In this document: positions 45,001-57,300 of the stretch, in pieces
Layout: every line of letters starts with the position of its first letter
Position numbering within the stretch: position 1 is the first letter of the stretch
Assembly: GCA_021397835.1 (NCBI GenBank)
Contig: JAJFZO010000230.1
Location: forward strand, 6,008,001 to 6,072,000
Direction of reading: 5' to 3'
From: Moringa oleifera
Lineage: Eukaryota; Streptophyta; Magnoliopsida; Brassicales; Moringaceae
DNA: 64,000 bases
Made by a program: the position numbers and the translations under genes
The notes under the pieces: model-generated
Database searches by the model: none
Seen by the model: only the letters and a program-made list of their open reading frames with translations
Told to the model about the DNA's origin: nothing

Positions 45001-48000
45001 AATTTAAATTAAAATATAAACAAATTTTAAATTATTTTTTATTTATCTTAATTTTAAGTTAAACTGAATTTTCTTAAAAAATTAAATAAATAATCAAATT
45101 TATCTTTATCTGGCATACTCATAAGGTACCATTTTTATGAATCAAAATCCTTTGACCTAAACTGTATTAATTTTTTTAAAAAATTATGATACACAATAAT
45201 TTATTATTTATTAATAATTAATTTTTATATTAATATTACATATTGGAAAATGAGCAAGCAACACAAAAGAAATTGAAGGAAAGCCAACAAACTGCCTTGC
45301 AGAAGAAGCACCCATTCACTGTACATACCAATTTACCATAAAACCCAACAGACTAAAACGACAACGGGGATCGTAGAAAGCGCAGCAACTGCATTCATAG
45401 AGAAAAAAAAAACCATGTTGACGATTGTGCCTTTGCCTCAACACGGCATTCTGTTACGTCTTCGACAACTTTAACGTTGTTGCATGGAACTCGTCATCAC
45501 GCGGAACTATCAAGATTTTTCAATTTTGTTGACCCAACGTGTGATGTGTGATGATTCCTAGATTGCATACTAAGGTCCGTTTCACACTTGTTTTTCTTCA
45601 AAATGAGCAATGCACCCACCTCCTTCATTTCATGTTGCTTAATAAGATAAAAATATTCTCTTAATTTAAAATAATGTTAAATTTTTAATAAAAAATAAAA
45701 AATATTTTAATACTTGAATATATTAATAAAAAATAAAAAATTTGATAAATTAATATTAAATTATCAAATATCATCATTTTATCAAAAATTCAATACAACT
45801 GCAACTAGAAAAAAAAAATCCAAATTTTACTTAATAAAGGTCACTCAAGTATTGGTGGCTAGTACATTAATTTTAGAGTTATTTGCTTAATTTGAATAAA
45901 TATTATATGAAATTTTATATTTATTCATTGTTATTAAATATATTTTAATGTTCCTATCAAATTATGATATATTAATTTAAAATTAAATTAAAATTTGTTT
46001 AAAAATTATAAATATTTAAATCGAAGATATTTTTGTGTCGTAAATTTTAATTTAAAATATTTTACAAATACAAAAAATATTAAAATTTATCATCATAAAA
46101 ATAAATCAATACTGAATATTTTTTTATATTTATATTATTGAAATTAAAAAATCACAATAAATAATTTGTGAGTAAAAAATTATTCATATTTGATAGATAA
46201 ATTATAAATAAAGTATAACATTTATTTGAATTATTTTTAAGATTATTAATAATTAAAATATTTTTAATTTTTATAATTATTTAAATTAAAATTCAATATA
46301 AACCAAATACATAAATTAAAGTTTGATTTTATCACATTTTAAACATGAAGCATGAGTTTGATAACATAATTTCATATAACTTTGTCTCGCGTAAGAAAGT
46401 TTTTTTCCAATTATTTACTTATTAAATTATCAAGAATGAGTATCTCTTTATTTTAATATAAAAAAACACTAACAATAATTACTGATTTATTTATAATTTT
46501 TTTAAATAATAAATTATTTTTTCTAAAAATAAAAAACATAAAATTAACCAAAAAAACTATTTCACAAATTAAATATATGCAAATTTATATGTAATGCTGT
46601 GGACAAAAGTGAAATTTGATGACTAATAAATTGCAAACTAAGGTCAGGTTTTTGTCCGTATTTGTCAAGGTTGCAACCACAGTGGTCCTACTTAATAAAG
46701 GTCCCCCATTTCTTGGTTTTTGGTACATTAATTTAGCTACACGTAACTTAAGTGGGTATGAGTTTTTTTTTTCATATTTTAAAGTGAAATTAATATACAT
46801 AATTTAATAAATAAACAATTCATTTTTATTAATGGGGATAAATTATAAAAATAATTTTTTAATAATAAGATTATTTGTATAGACAAATTTTTTTAATAAA
46901 ATTAATTGATTATGATACAAATTATATAATTAGGTTAGTACCGTTATAAATTGGAAAGCATATAAATTTAGAAAATACTTAAATTATTTATTTATTTTTA
47001 TAGAAACGACACTTCGTCTTTATTTCATGTGAGATTTGTCCTGTAACAAAAGTCATAGATAAATTTATGAAAAGTCTTCCAACCATTTGGGTCATTGAAA
47101 AGGCTGTTATTAAAGAGAAGTACACATTTTCAAGATTTAAAGATATCTTCTGCCTCCTCAATGATATCAAGGGACATTATTTTTTTCAAATGTAAATATA
47201 TACATAATTTAATTTTAATTTTTAATTATTTATTTATATCTTTAAAGTTTGATTGACTTTGTGAAGGAAAGGAAGATCCAAAAATATTTTGATGTTTAAA
47301 TTAATAAATGTAATTAAAAAATTATTTATAAATAAATAAAAATAATTGTGTTTGCTCCCTATATGCAAAATGATGTTTTTATTATGTATTTTACTTAATT
47401 TAAATTTAGATGTACTCAATATGTGTTGGTTTAAATTATCTATGTCAATTCGATTAATTAGTATGACTCAATATAATTAGTTTAATGTAATTTATTTTAT
47501 ATAGTTATATTAATTTTAATTATATATCATATTTTTTGATAAAAATTATTATAAAATAAATTATAGTTATAATATTGATATTAATTAAAATAATAACATA
47601 ATTAGTTAATAAAAATTTTAAAAGTTAATTAAATAAAAATTATATTTTTTTAACCTAAAACTTTCATTCTGGTTTCATAGATTTCGCTAATTTTTACAAT
47701 CATTATTTTTAATACACGAAATGATTATATCTTTGTAATAATTAATCATTTTTTCTTTTATTTTTTTGAAAAATATGATGAAGAAATATATAAAAAATCA
47801 TAAATTTGTCTCTTTTAAATAGCTAATGGGAAAAAATACATATTCATTTCATTTGAACAAATGCACGATGTTTTAGGGATATAATCATAATTGTATTTAT
47901 TATAATTCATGAACATAAAATTCGCATAATCTATTCAATAAGAGTTTTACATTAAAAAAAATTAAAATATAAGTCTTAACTGATGTAACTGATTTTAAAT

Positions 48001-48870
48001 CTTAATTTAAAAATTTATATAAAATATAAAAAATATTTTTATTATATATATATATATGAATGATAAAAATCACCTGTTAGATTTAAGTGGATGTTACTTT
48101 CTTAAAATAAAAATATATTTTTATATTAATAAATAAATAAAATTATAATTATTAAATTTATTAAATTGATATATATTAATAATTTTAAAAAAATTTAATA
48201 TAATTAAAATTAATAAAAATTTTTGATAAAATAAATATATCACCGCTGATCTTCTAAGAAGAATTGTGTAGTCACCCCGTAAAGTTGGGGTTTTCCTGTT
48301 TGTTCCATACAATGAAAACACAACCACTTTTACAAGTGTGGTAGGACAAGGAAAGGAAGGCTCTTTTTGGTGGATCTTGTCATCAGCTTTCCACAAAGTT
48401 TTCCCCTAACAGAAACATTAACAAGCAACCTTTTGTTCTTTTAGTACAAAGCTATTTTGTTTGGATGCTAAAATACATTGAATTGCTGTTTCATTGCCAA
48501 TACTAGTTCTCCTATGGTTGATCCAATTTTCAGTCTTTCTGATGATTTCATCCAAATCTAGTACTTTAATCTTGATTTGAAATAATCACATTTCTTTAAA
48601 TTTATTTTAAATAATAAATATAAGTTTTTTAAAAATCAAATTAAATCAAAAACTGTACTTTAATTTAATCATTCAAATGACATCATTTTTAAAAAATAAA
48701 TAATATTTAAACATTATTTAAAAATTATTTTTTTCTAATCACATTGTTGTTATAATTATTTATTACATTATTATAATTTAACTTTTAATTTTATCTTGAT
48801 TTGACTTCTGACTTTTCCACATTTTTTCTTTCGATTCAATGAAGGGTTCGATTATCTGTATAGTAAGTAT
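39059..48870. other. Promoter region then long AT-rich desert
   Basis: About 39059-39720 is gene-like in composition and is probably the leader and promoter of the DUF630/DUF632 gene, with purine-rich GAA tracts near 39630-39660. From about 39750 to 48840 the DNA is very AT-rich with dispersed repeat fragments. GC-richer patches at about 42820-43020, 43390-43510, 44200-44510, 45240-45640 and 46600-46760 have no recognisable coding content. Confidence 0.6.
45829..46736. repeat. Short dispersed repeat pair
   Basis: ACTTAATAAAGGTC at 45829-45842 and 46690-46703 is followed in both places, at an identical 33-base offset, by GTACATTAATTTA. This marks a duplicated segment of about 47 bases, 861 bases apart, with a diverged middle. 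Confidence 0.55.
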
Positions 48871-48967
48871 TTCAGGGAAAAGATTTTACCCCTTTGGTAA
48901 AGGGAAGATGATTCTTTGACTCAACTTTCGGCCCATCATTAGTGGTAGAAAATGTTGAAATTTCTAC

Positions 48968-49094
48968 CTGTTTTCTATTCCAATCTGGAGTTTCTGGCAG
49001 AATCACGCCTGTAGCCAAAGCTGCTCTGCATATAAGATACTGAACAGCATGATTAGAGCTACCCACAACATCATTTAAGTTCTTCAATTTTTGC
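48968..49094 (-). other. Orphan exon-like segment, identity unknown
   Basis: On the minus strand a good acceptor (CTTGTTATAG) at 49096-49095 and a donor (AACAG|GTAGAA) flank 127 open bases. They encode 42 residues including LNDVVGSSNHAVQYLICRAA and LPETPDWNRKQ, which look protein-like. No confident partner exons were found; open antisense-looking pieces at about 49460-49600 may or may not belong. I do not recognise the family. It could be a decayed gene or an exon of an unannotated transcript. Confidence 0.3.
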
Positions 49095-49099
49095 CTATA

Positions 49100-51329
49100 A
49101 CAAGAAAAGGCACGAACGAGAATCGAGGGACCAAAAGGAGAAGGAAAATAGAATTGCCCTGAGTGAAAAACTTTTTAGCTTTATTTTTATCACCAAAAGG
49201 CTGAAGAAAGCCCAAGGAGTTCAATAATTACGTACGGACAAAAGACTTCAAAATCATGATGATGCACCTATGAAATAAGCGTCATAAGTAACCAAAGCAT
49301 CCCATGTGTTTTTTCTATTCTTAGAAATCAGAGCAAGCAGCCCATGTGTTTCTTAAATGGGAGCAGAGCTATGTGATCTCGTTCTTAACTTTTGAATGAA
49401 GAGGAGGTTGAAGCATTTCTTGCTTCTCTATCCTCTGCTAAAAGCTACAACTTTCTGCAAAAGAAGCATGGTCATCCAGGCACTTCTCAAAGATTCCAAC
49501 AATGGAAACCATGCTCCTTGATTCCTGCTTCAATTTGGCCAAAAGAACCCTGCCTCTTCAAAATAATCAAAGAAAGCAGTTTCTCCTGTTAAATTTCTAC
49601 CATAATGCCCCTACTTAAATATGTTCAAGTTATCTAAGTTTCCAAAAATATTTTTGCTGATCTCAATTATTCAGATGTCATGAAATGGTATATAGGAAAA
49701 AGCTGAAAGTATATTGGAGAACTTATGTATATTTGGCAAAAGCAGACACTTACATTGAAATTATAACACAAAAGGAAGAAGACATTACAATTGTAATTGA
49801 AAAGAGTAATTATGCATATAGTAAACAGAAAAAGCGATTTCTCACATCAGACGCCTAGCAGTACCCAGAACAGAAAATGGCATATATGTTTAAATTTCAA
49901 GACTGATCTGCAAAGAACATCCCTAGGTAATTTAAGTTTGTAATGTTTTTGAGTTTAAAAAATAAGGTCATCCTACTTAGTTTACACAAAGGAAATCCAA
50001 ATTCTGTAGAAACTCGTTTATTTTTGTCAAACGAAGCATGACATAAAGTTCCATACTTCAATTGTGTAATCAATCTCAACAAGGCAATAAGCACCAACAG
50101 AGACTAGAAAATGGAATCCAATTATCAGATGTTTTTGCTAAAGAACGCCACTGAGAAGAAAATCAGTGGAGCACTGGCCCTAATGCCTATAGACTGTAAG
50201 ATGAATTTGCACAAGCAAATTGTTGTGGAAAAGTGCTTATGCATAGTATTAGCATCAGATACAAACCAGAATTCAATGAGTGGGCTCTCTCTACCCATCA
50301 AAGCCCTCCCCACTCATTGAATTCAATGACAAGATCTCATGGTGAGTTGATAAATAATCCATATCCTCACAAATCTATTATGTACATAATTTGGTATGTA
50401 CAATTCAAAGCAGCCATGCCTGTCAGCCTCAACTAGCACACATTACACGACATGCCAGAACACAGGGAAGTAGAAAAGTTAGGCTTATTTTATGGAGACT
50501 GATTTGTACTTCACTGTAGGTCCAGTTGGTTTCCAAATATATAAGGATAAAGTTGTAAAGAATCTAAGAACGAAAATGACAAATGAAAAAGCTTGAAGAT
50601 AACCCTCATGTCCTGACAGGCCGGCAGGTATCTTCTTTAGCTATCTTAATCTTCTACCAATTACATCATGCAATGCTACTGACTACCATGTTTCAGTTTA
50701 CCCCACAGTAAAGGTGTCTACCTGCAGGTATGTCTTTCCAAAGCATGAAAAGAAGGGGTGGGGGTTAGGGGAGGGGCCAAGGACAGGCAAGGAATGAGCA
50801 AGTGAAAGAGAGAAGAAGATTCAGATGGCTGTCACATATTTGTGGTTAGAAGAAGACCAAGATTCCAATTTTCCCGAGCAAATCTCAACTGCAGGGACAC
50901 TAGATGAAACTGCAGTATAAATCTTTTATGGTTGCACCTATTTGCAAGATGTTAGGTGAAAAAATCAGGCAGCTGATCCAGCTACCAAGCTACCAAATGA
51001 ATGCCTCCACTGCTTACAACATTTCAAATGATTGCCGACAAGAAAAATTTGAAACGGAATAGTTGATGCAGGCCCCAACTAGTCATTGATTTTAGTCCCA
51101 ACTTTCTGCTTCAAATGTTGAAGGAAACTGCACAAATTGCTACTGTTTGAACCTAAACCTGATCACTAAGAATCCAAGCAGATGGTGAGTGAGCACATCA
51201 TTCTTTTTGGAAACACTGCCCCTAAGGTCTATGACTATTCTCATAATTCACAAACATCAATTAGCTTTCAGGCTGTATAATATTTCAATGATCCAAAATG
51301 AACAGAGAATACTGTATCCAGAGTGAAGT
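49100..51329. other. Gene-like composition region downstream of the peroxidase gene
   Basis: This stretch is less AT-rich than the desert and should include the 3' untranslated region of the peroxidase gene near 51000-51329. The remainder may be transcribed, but I could not assemble a protein from it. Confidence 0.4.
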
Positions 51330-54300
51330 TCAAAAACCCGAGTTATTTCCAAGAAGAGATGTCAAAAGGGCCAAAACAGCAATGATTACCATGATATTTA
51401 GAAAATAGTTCGACTGCAGAGGCTTATCTGGGCTTCCACCAACTGCTTCATACTCTGCTCGTATCTTCTTCTTCATTGCTTCTGAAAGCTCTCTCTGCAA
51501 TTCAAATAGGTAACACTCTGAATTTTATTCCTTTCTCCATCATTTAGACTTCCATGTTTTAGACGTGAAATCACACGATTTGAAAACTAGCTTCATCTTG
51601 TATTATTAAAGACACGGCACAAGAAAACAAAGTACTTGTATTTTTAATCCTGCAGCAAATCATGGAAAGCAAAGAAGATGAACATCTTGGATAAACATAG
51701 GCTCCATAAGAATTTCTCATGCAGAAGAATGCAAGGAATAATTGGTAATCACCAACTGAAAATACAGTTTGAAACATATTATCCATGATTACAACCTTCT
51801 CAGACGAGTACTTGGCTGCCACAAACTTCTCTGGTGCAGCTTCGGCAGGACCATCATCTATGAGAATACCCTGATCACCAAATTCAAAAGTTAGGTTTTC
51901 ATATCACAGAACTTTGTACGTTCCTTTTGAATTCAAAAAGTTAATCACCAAAATTTTCACACTTTTTATTGCTCTTAGAAGAAAAGTTATCATAATTATG
52001 AGTGCACATGCAATAATCCATGGCATGAAGACCAGTTTCTCTTGCATATTGACCAGATGTGATGGAAAGAAGCAGCTAGGCTGCTCCAGAACCCAATGAT
52101 ATTTGATGTGGCGCTTAGTTGTAGAAGCAACTAGAAGTCAACTCAACCATGAGATATTAGGCTTACAGCAACACAGGATTAAATTTGTGCAATATTTTCT
52201 CTTGCCTATTATTTACAAGCTAAGTAAGACATGCTGGAAATTTTCACGTATCAACCACAGCCAGTTGGCATTTCTTATGCAAAAATATTGGGTAACAAAT
52301 ATTCAATGAAGATTTATGTGAATTCCAGTTTCAGATATTTGAATAATAATGCGATAATGATTTCCATTAATACGTTAAGTTGGCTACACATAAGGCGCAT
52401 AGAATTACATAAACCTATTCAGTATTCTCTCATTCTTCACTGCAAATCATATATCTGATTAACTATTCTTCACTACGAGCATCCAGAAAGCACCAAAAAA
52501 GAACCATTATGGTTCACCAACCTCTGGAGGATCAAATTTGGCTCCTAGGTTGCTGAGCTTTGCATGGGCTTCAGCGTAGTCCTTGAAGAATGCGTCCTGA
52601 TCTTCAGCATATTTCTCAGCATATACCTGCAGATAACATGATTTAGCTGGCAAAATAGCAAATTTCTAGCAGATTGACTGCTACAAGAGAACTGAAAAAA
52701 AAAAAAAAAAAAAACTGTTCCTCAGAATCTTTTTGAGAAAAGGAAATACAACCAAGAAAACTGTCAATTAAGACCACAATCATCCTCTATGATGATGGTT
52801 ACACCACCCAAGGGCATAATTTTTATCCTTGTTGGTACATCTAATTCTGTCCCTCATTTCAACTATAGTTGTATCTAGAGCTTGATCTTGGTTGCAAAAA
52901 ATGTTGCCTGTAAGCACTTCACTCTCTTTCCTGCCAAAGTTGGTCTACATAAGTGTTCCAGGCCACTTCAGCACTTGAATGGCCCAATCAAGCTCAAACC
53001 TCTGACTACCCAATCTTTTGTTCGTTTGGAACTTCTGTGCAATCTGATTCCATAAATCCTTGGACGAAAGAGGGGAAAAAAAAAAAGGAAGATAAAGAAA
53101 AATGAGCTCATGCTCAACATTGCACAGAAAAGACAACTTACATCTACATTTACTCACAACTCCATCATCTTACTCTCGTAGAACTAGAAACTGTCAGAAA
53201 TTGCTAACCAGGTAATCAATCTAGGCTTTGGAATTGAATAATTGAACCATAGAAGCTCTTGCCAAATCAGTTTAGACTTTTTAGCCCTCATCATGTCCCA
53301 AATACAATATGGAATTCCTGAGGGTGTCTATGTCATTTTAACAAGATGGGGCTTCGGAAAAACACAATGCTACATTTCTAGGAGTCTCATATTTTTTACC
53401 TTGAATGAAGGGTCTTCAAAGAGAACAGCATCAGTTGGCAACACAAGCAGATCTTCATCCTTCCTTTCTTTGATATCCTGTTCAAAAGAATAAAAGCAAA
53501 TCAAAAGAAGCAATAAAAAAAGGGAACTAGCCCCTGGCCTCTCCCGTCCCCCAGGATTTCTTTCATCCACCTTCTCAACAGATAAAGAGGGAGCATTTCC
53601 TGAAGTCAAACCTTGAAGTAGGAATTATCAAATTTCAACCATTGCACTGTCCAAGACTGTCCTCCTGGTGCTCCTGGTCCATCTTTCTGTCATGCAGAAC
53701 TTCCATTATATCTATAATTAGTGTTGTGATTTTTATAGCTACTACTACCAGCACAACTTATCCTGTAAACTACACATTCACAGAATAAATAGATTGTAAA
53801 GATAAAAGACACACATCACATAACTGGTTTGTATACTTCGCATAAAAAATAAATAAATAAATAAAATCACCAGTTGAATCATATAATGCAATAAAATGTA
53901 AATAAAAATGCCCTATTATTACAGCAGGAAAGGAGAGCACTATACATCATATGAAGTAACAATTAATAGAGCTAACAGAAGTTACTTGAAATTTCAACTC
54001 CGACACTGCCTTTTAGGATAATTACTTTCAAATCATTGCAATCCCTTTGTATTCAAGAAGCCAAAAATACCCTAAAGATACACAGTCAACAGATATCTAT
54101 GAGAAGAAGTATTTTAACAGAAGGCATGAAAAGAGATTTTCAGCATCCATCGGTAACAGAATGAGTTAAGGGCTCAACCAGGTTGGTCAGTAAGCATCCA
54201 ATTGCTTCCCGAAAATTTAAGTAGAGGACAGAAAGTCCAAATGATCAAACATTTCCACATATATCACCATAGCACGAGGTGAAGGATCAAACATTTTATT

Positions 54301-57300
54301 ATGAACCTTGAAAGAAAGAAAAATCCCTGAGGAGTAAAAATTTACTGGATTCTGAATAAGCCAGATTGCTGGATATTCAAGATCATAAGATAATTTAAAC
54401 TAACATTAGTTAGGTGAACAGTAAGATCGTTTGTTTAAACCCCATGAATCTTTTGTCACTATCATTAGTGGAACCAGTAGATTCACAGTAACTTGTAATT
54501 ATTAATCATGTACCATCATACCAACATAATAGGCCTGTAAAATCTCTTGCCATAGCAGGTTTATGGCGGAAAAAATGCATCACCAACTCTGACTATAAGG
54601 GATTATATGCCAAACATTTAGCAGCAGATAGTTTGGTACTCAATCAGAAACATGAAAAATGTGAAATGTAAATTATCCATATCCTAGTAAAAGGCTGATT
54701 CTTTACCGTATACTTTGTTTCAGGTTTTCCCCAACCACTACGTTCTGGCCTGGATCTTCCCAGCGTGTGTGCACCAGACAATGCAACTATTTCCTGCACA
54801 CCAAGATCTCCATAGTAAACGTTCATGAATATAGATATAATATAAAAACCAGTGTAATAAAACTTTTTTTATCAGAACCTGTACAACTAAGATTACCTTG
54901 TCATTTAATCCCATTCTGTAGAAAACTTCTCGTAAATGATCAGCAGGTGAGGGGGGACCAGCATCTAAACATTAAATGAATATTTAAAGCATTAGCTGAT
55001 AAAGTCAATCAGAAGGAAAAGAGACAAAACCTAGAACTAGAACCAAACCAAAAAATATTAAGAAAAATGATTGAGGATCCATATGAAAGCAATTTATACA
55101 CATCAGCATTGTCTTAATTACAGGATACTCTGATGTGGCTTGCTATCCACCATACAAATCCTCAGGTTTCAGCCGAAAAACACTAATCGGACTCCCGCTT
55201 CATACAAGAATGCAGGTACGCCAAGAGATGTAATTAAAAGATAACAAACACATCAAGAAGATTCACGCTTTCAACAAAAAACCCACACGAAGCTTTAATA
55301 AAAAGGCATGAGACTCACTGATGCCTTTTTATGTCATTAATTTCTCAGAATCACAAGAAAGCCACATTACTATGTACAATAGTTATGTCAATGCTGATAT
55401 GAGTAGATAACAACATATCTATCATCACCGGTGATTAAAAATTGTGAAGTCCATCAACAGAGGCATTTTATCAATATATAGAATCCAGTGACATTCTTCA
55501 AAGGTTCAGTAGCTAGAAAAACAAAAAATTCACCCATTATTGACATTTTGAATCAAACATCATTCCTCAGAAAACCTTGTGCCTACGCCACTCAGCAATG
55601 GACGAAAGCTCTTATAGTTAAACATCCAACAATAAACAACAACATATGGCTTTTTTTTTAACAGTAACAACAATATATGCCTTTTTTTTTAACAGTAACA
55701 ACAACATATGTCTTAAAGTACACAAAAACTTCTCAATACATCTTTAGGTAGACAAGCATATAATTGTTCCTTAATCAATCACCAAGGTACCACTAGCCAA
55801 AAGTTGTCTTCTTTGTTGTGTCAGTTAGGAGATTGAAAAGCAAGATTAACACCCTGAAGCTTTTAAAATGGAGATAAATCAAAGACATTTTCTATGGGGA
55901 AACTTAGATGATGAGTTCAAACACCATATTGTTAGATGGGAGATTGTGAGGCAACCGGCATGTAATCGCGGACTTGGGGTAAAGTCCTTATCTTCTTTTA
56001 ATAAGGCCCTCTTAAGGAAATGATTTTGGAGATTCATGGTGGAGCAAGAAAGTCAATGGAGAAGGTTGGTGGGAGCAAAATATGGGGCCATGGGAAGGGG
56101 TTGGGCGACTAGCTTGGGAAATGAAAGCTATGTGCCAGTGCATGGAGAGCCAATAGAAAAGAGTGGGAGGAGTACTTACCACTTGTGGTGTGATAATAAA
56201 CCACTTATGCAGACCTTTCCGGAAATGTATCATCTTGCATGCAACAAAGAGGCATGGGTAAGTGACTATATTGCTTCACATGGCGGGGAAGTAGCATGGG
56301 AGGTGGTTTTAAGAGGGATGTTCAGGATTGGGAAGTGGGACCGGTAGGGTAGTTTTTGAAGCATACTTATAAGGTAAAACCAGATCTGAGAAAGGAGGAT
56401 CAGATAGTTTGGAGTGGGGACAAAGTGGGGAAGTTCTCAACAAAGTTTTTTTTTTTTTTTTAAAGAAGATTGAGAATGACCAAGTAAGGAAGGTGGTCCC
56501 AATAATTCCTTGACACTTAATATGAAAGGCAGGAAACCTACTAAGGTGGCATTTTTCACATGGGAGGCAGCTCGGGGCAGGCCTCTAACTCTTGATAATC
56601 TACAAGAAGAGGTCTCACACTACTGAACAGATTTTTCTTGAAGAAACTGTGAACCATGTGCTGATTTGGTGCCGTTGTACTAAAGACTTATGGAAGACTG
56701 CGTTTGAGTGTGATGGATCAAGTTTGGGTGACACAGTGGCACATGAATCAAGGGCCTGGGCAAGTTTGAGGAATGCAGGTTAGAAAGAAGCCTACTGATT
56801 TGATTTCACTCCTCGTTTAGTGGCTAGGGAGGGGAGAGAGGATTGGAGGGCTTTCCAAGGGAGAGAAACACTCATTAGGATTGTTGCCTAGGATTGGACG
56901 GGGATAGGATAATTTTTAGCCCAATTCCATATTCGGTGTAAGGATGGGATTAGGATAAGCTTATCTCATATCCCTTTTTATCCCATTAGACATAGATAAT
57001 TTTATCCCCTTGAATTAGTGGGATAAAATTAACCCTTCAAGTGTGGATTGAATTAATGCATAAAATTAAGTTTTACTTTATATAATTAACATCATAAAAT
57101 TTTAAAAATTATTTTAAATTAATATAAACATATTTTTAAAAATTAAATAAAGAATTAAATATCATACATTAATTAATTAATTAAAATACAATCTAAATTT
57201 GTTATAAACATTATATTCTATTACTTTAATTTTCAAGTTATTTCAAATAAAATATTATTTTAAATTCATCTAACTTATTTTAAAGATATTAATATTATTG

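Noticed and set aside
46988..47170. 60-codon minus-strand frame in a slightly GC-richer patch
   Set aside because: It looks vaguely like a retroelement fragment, but I could not match it to any domain with confidence.
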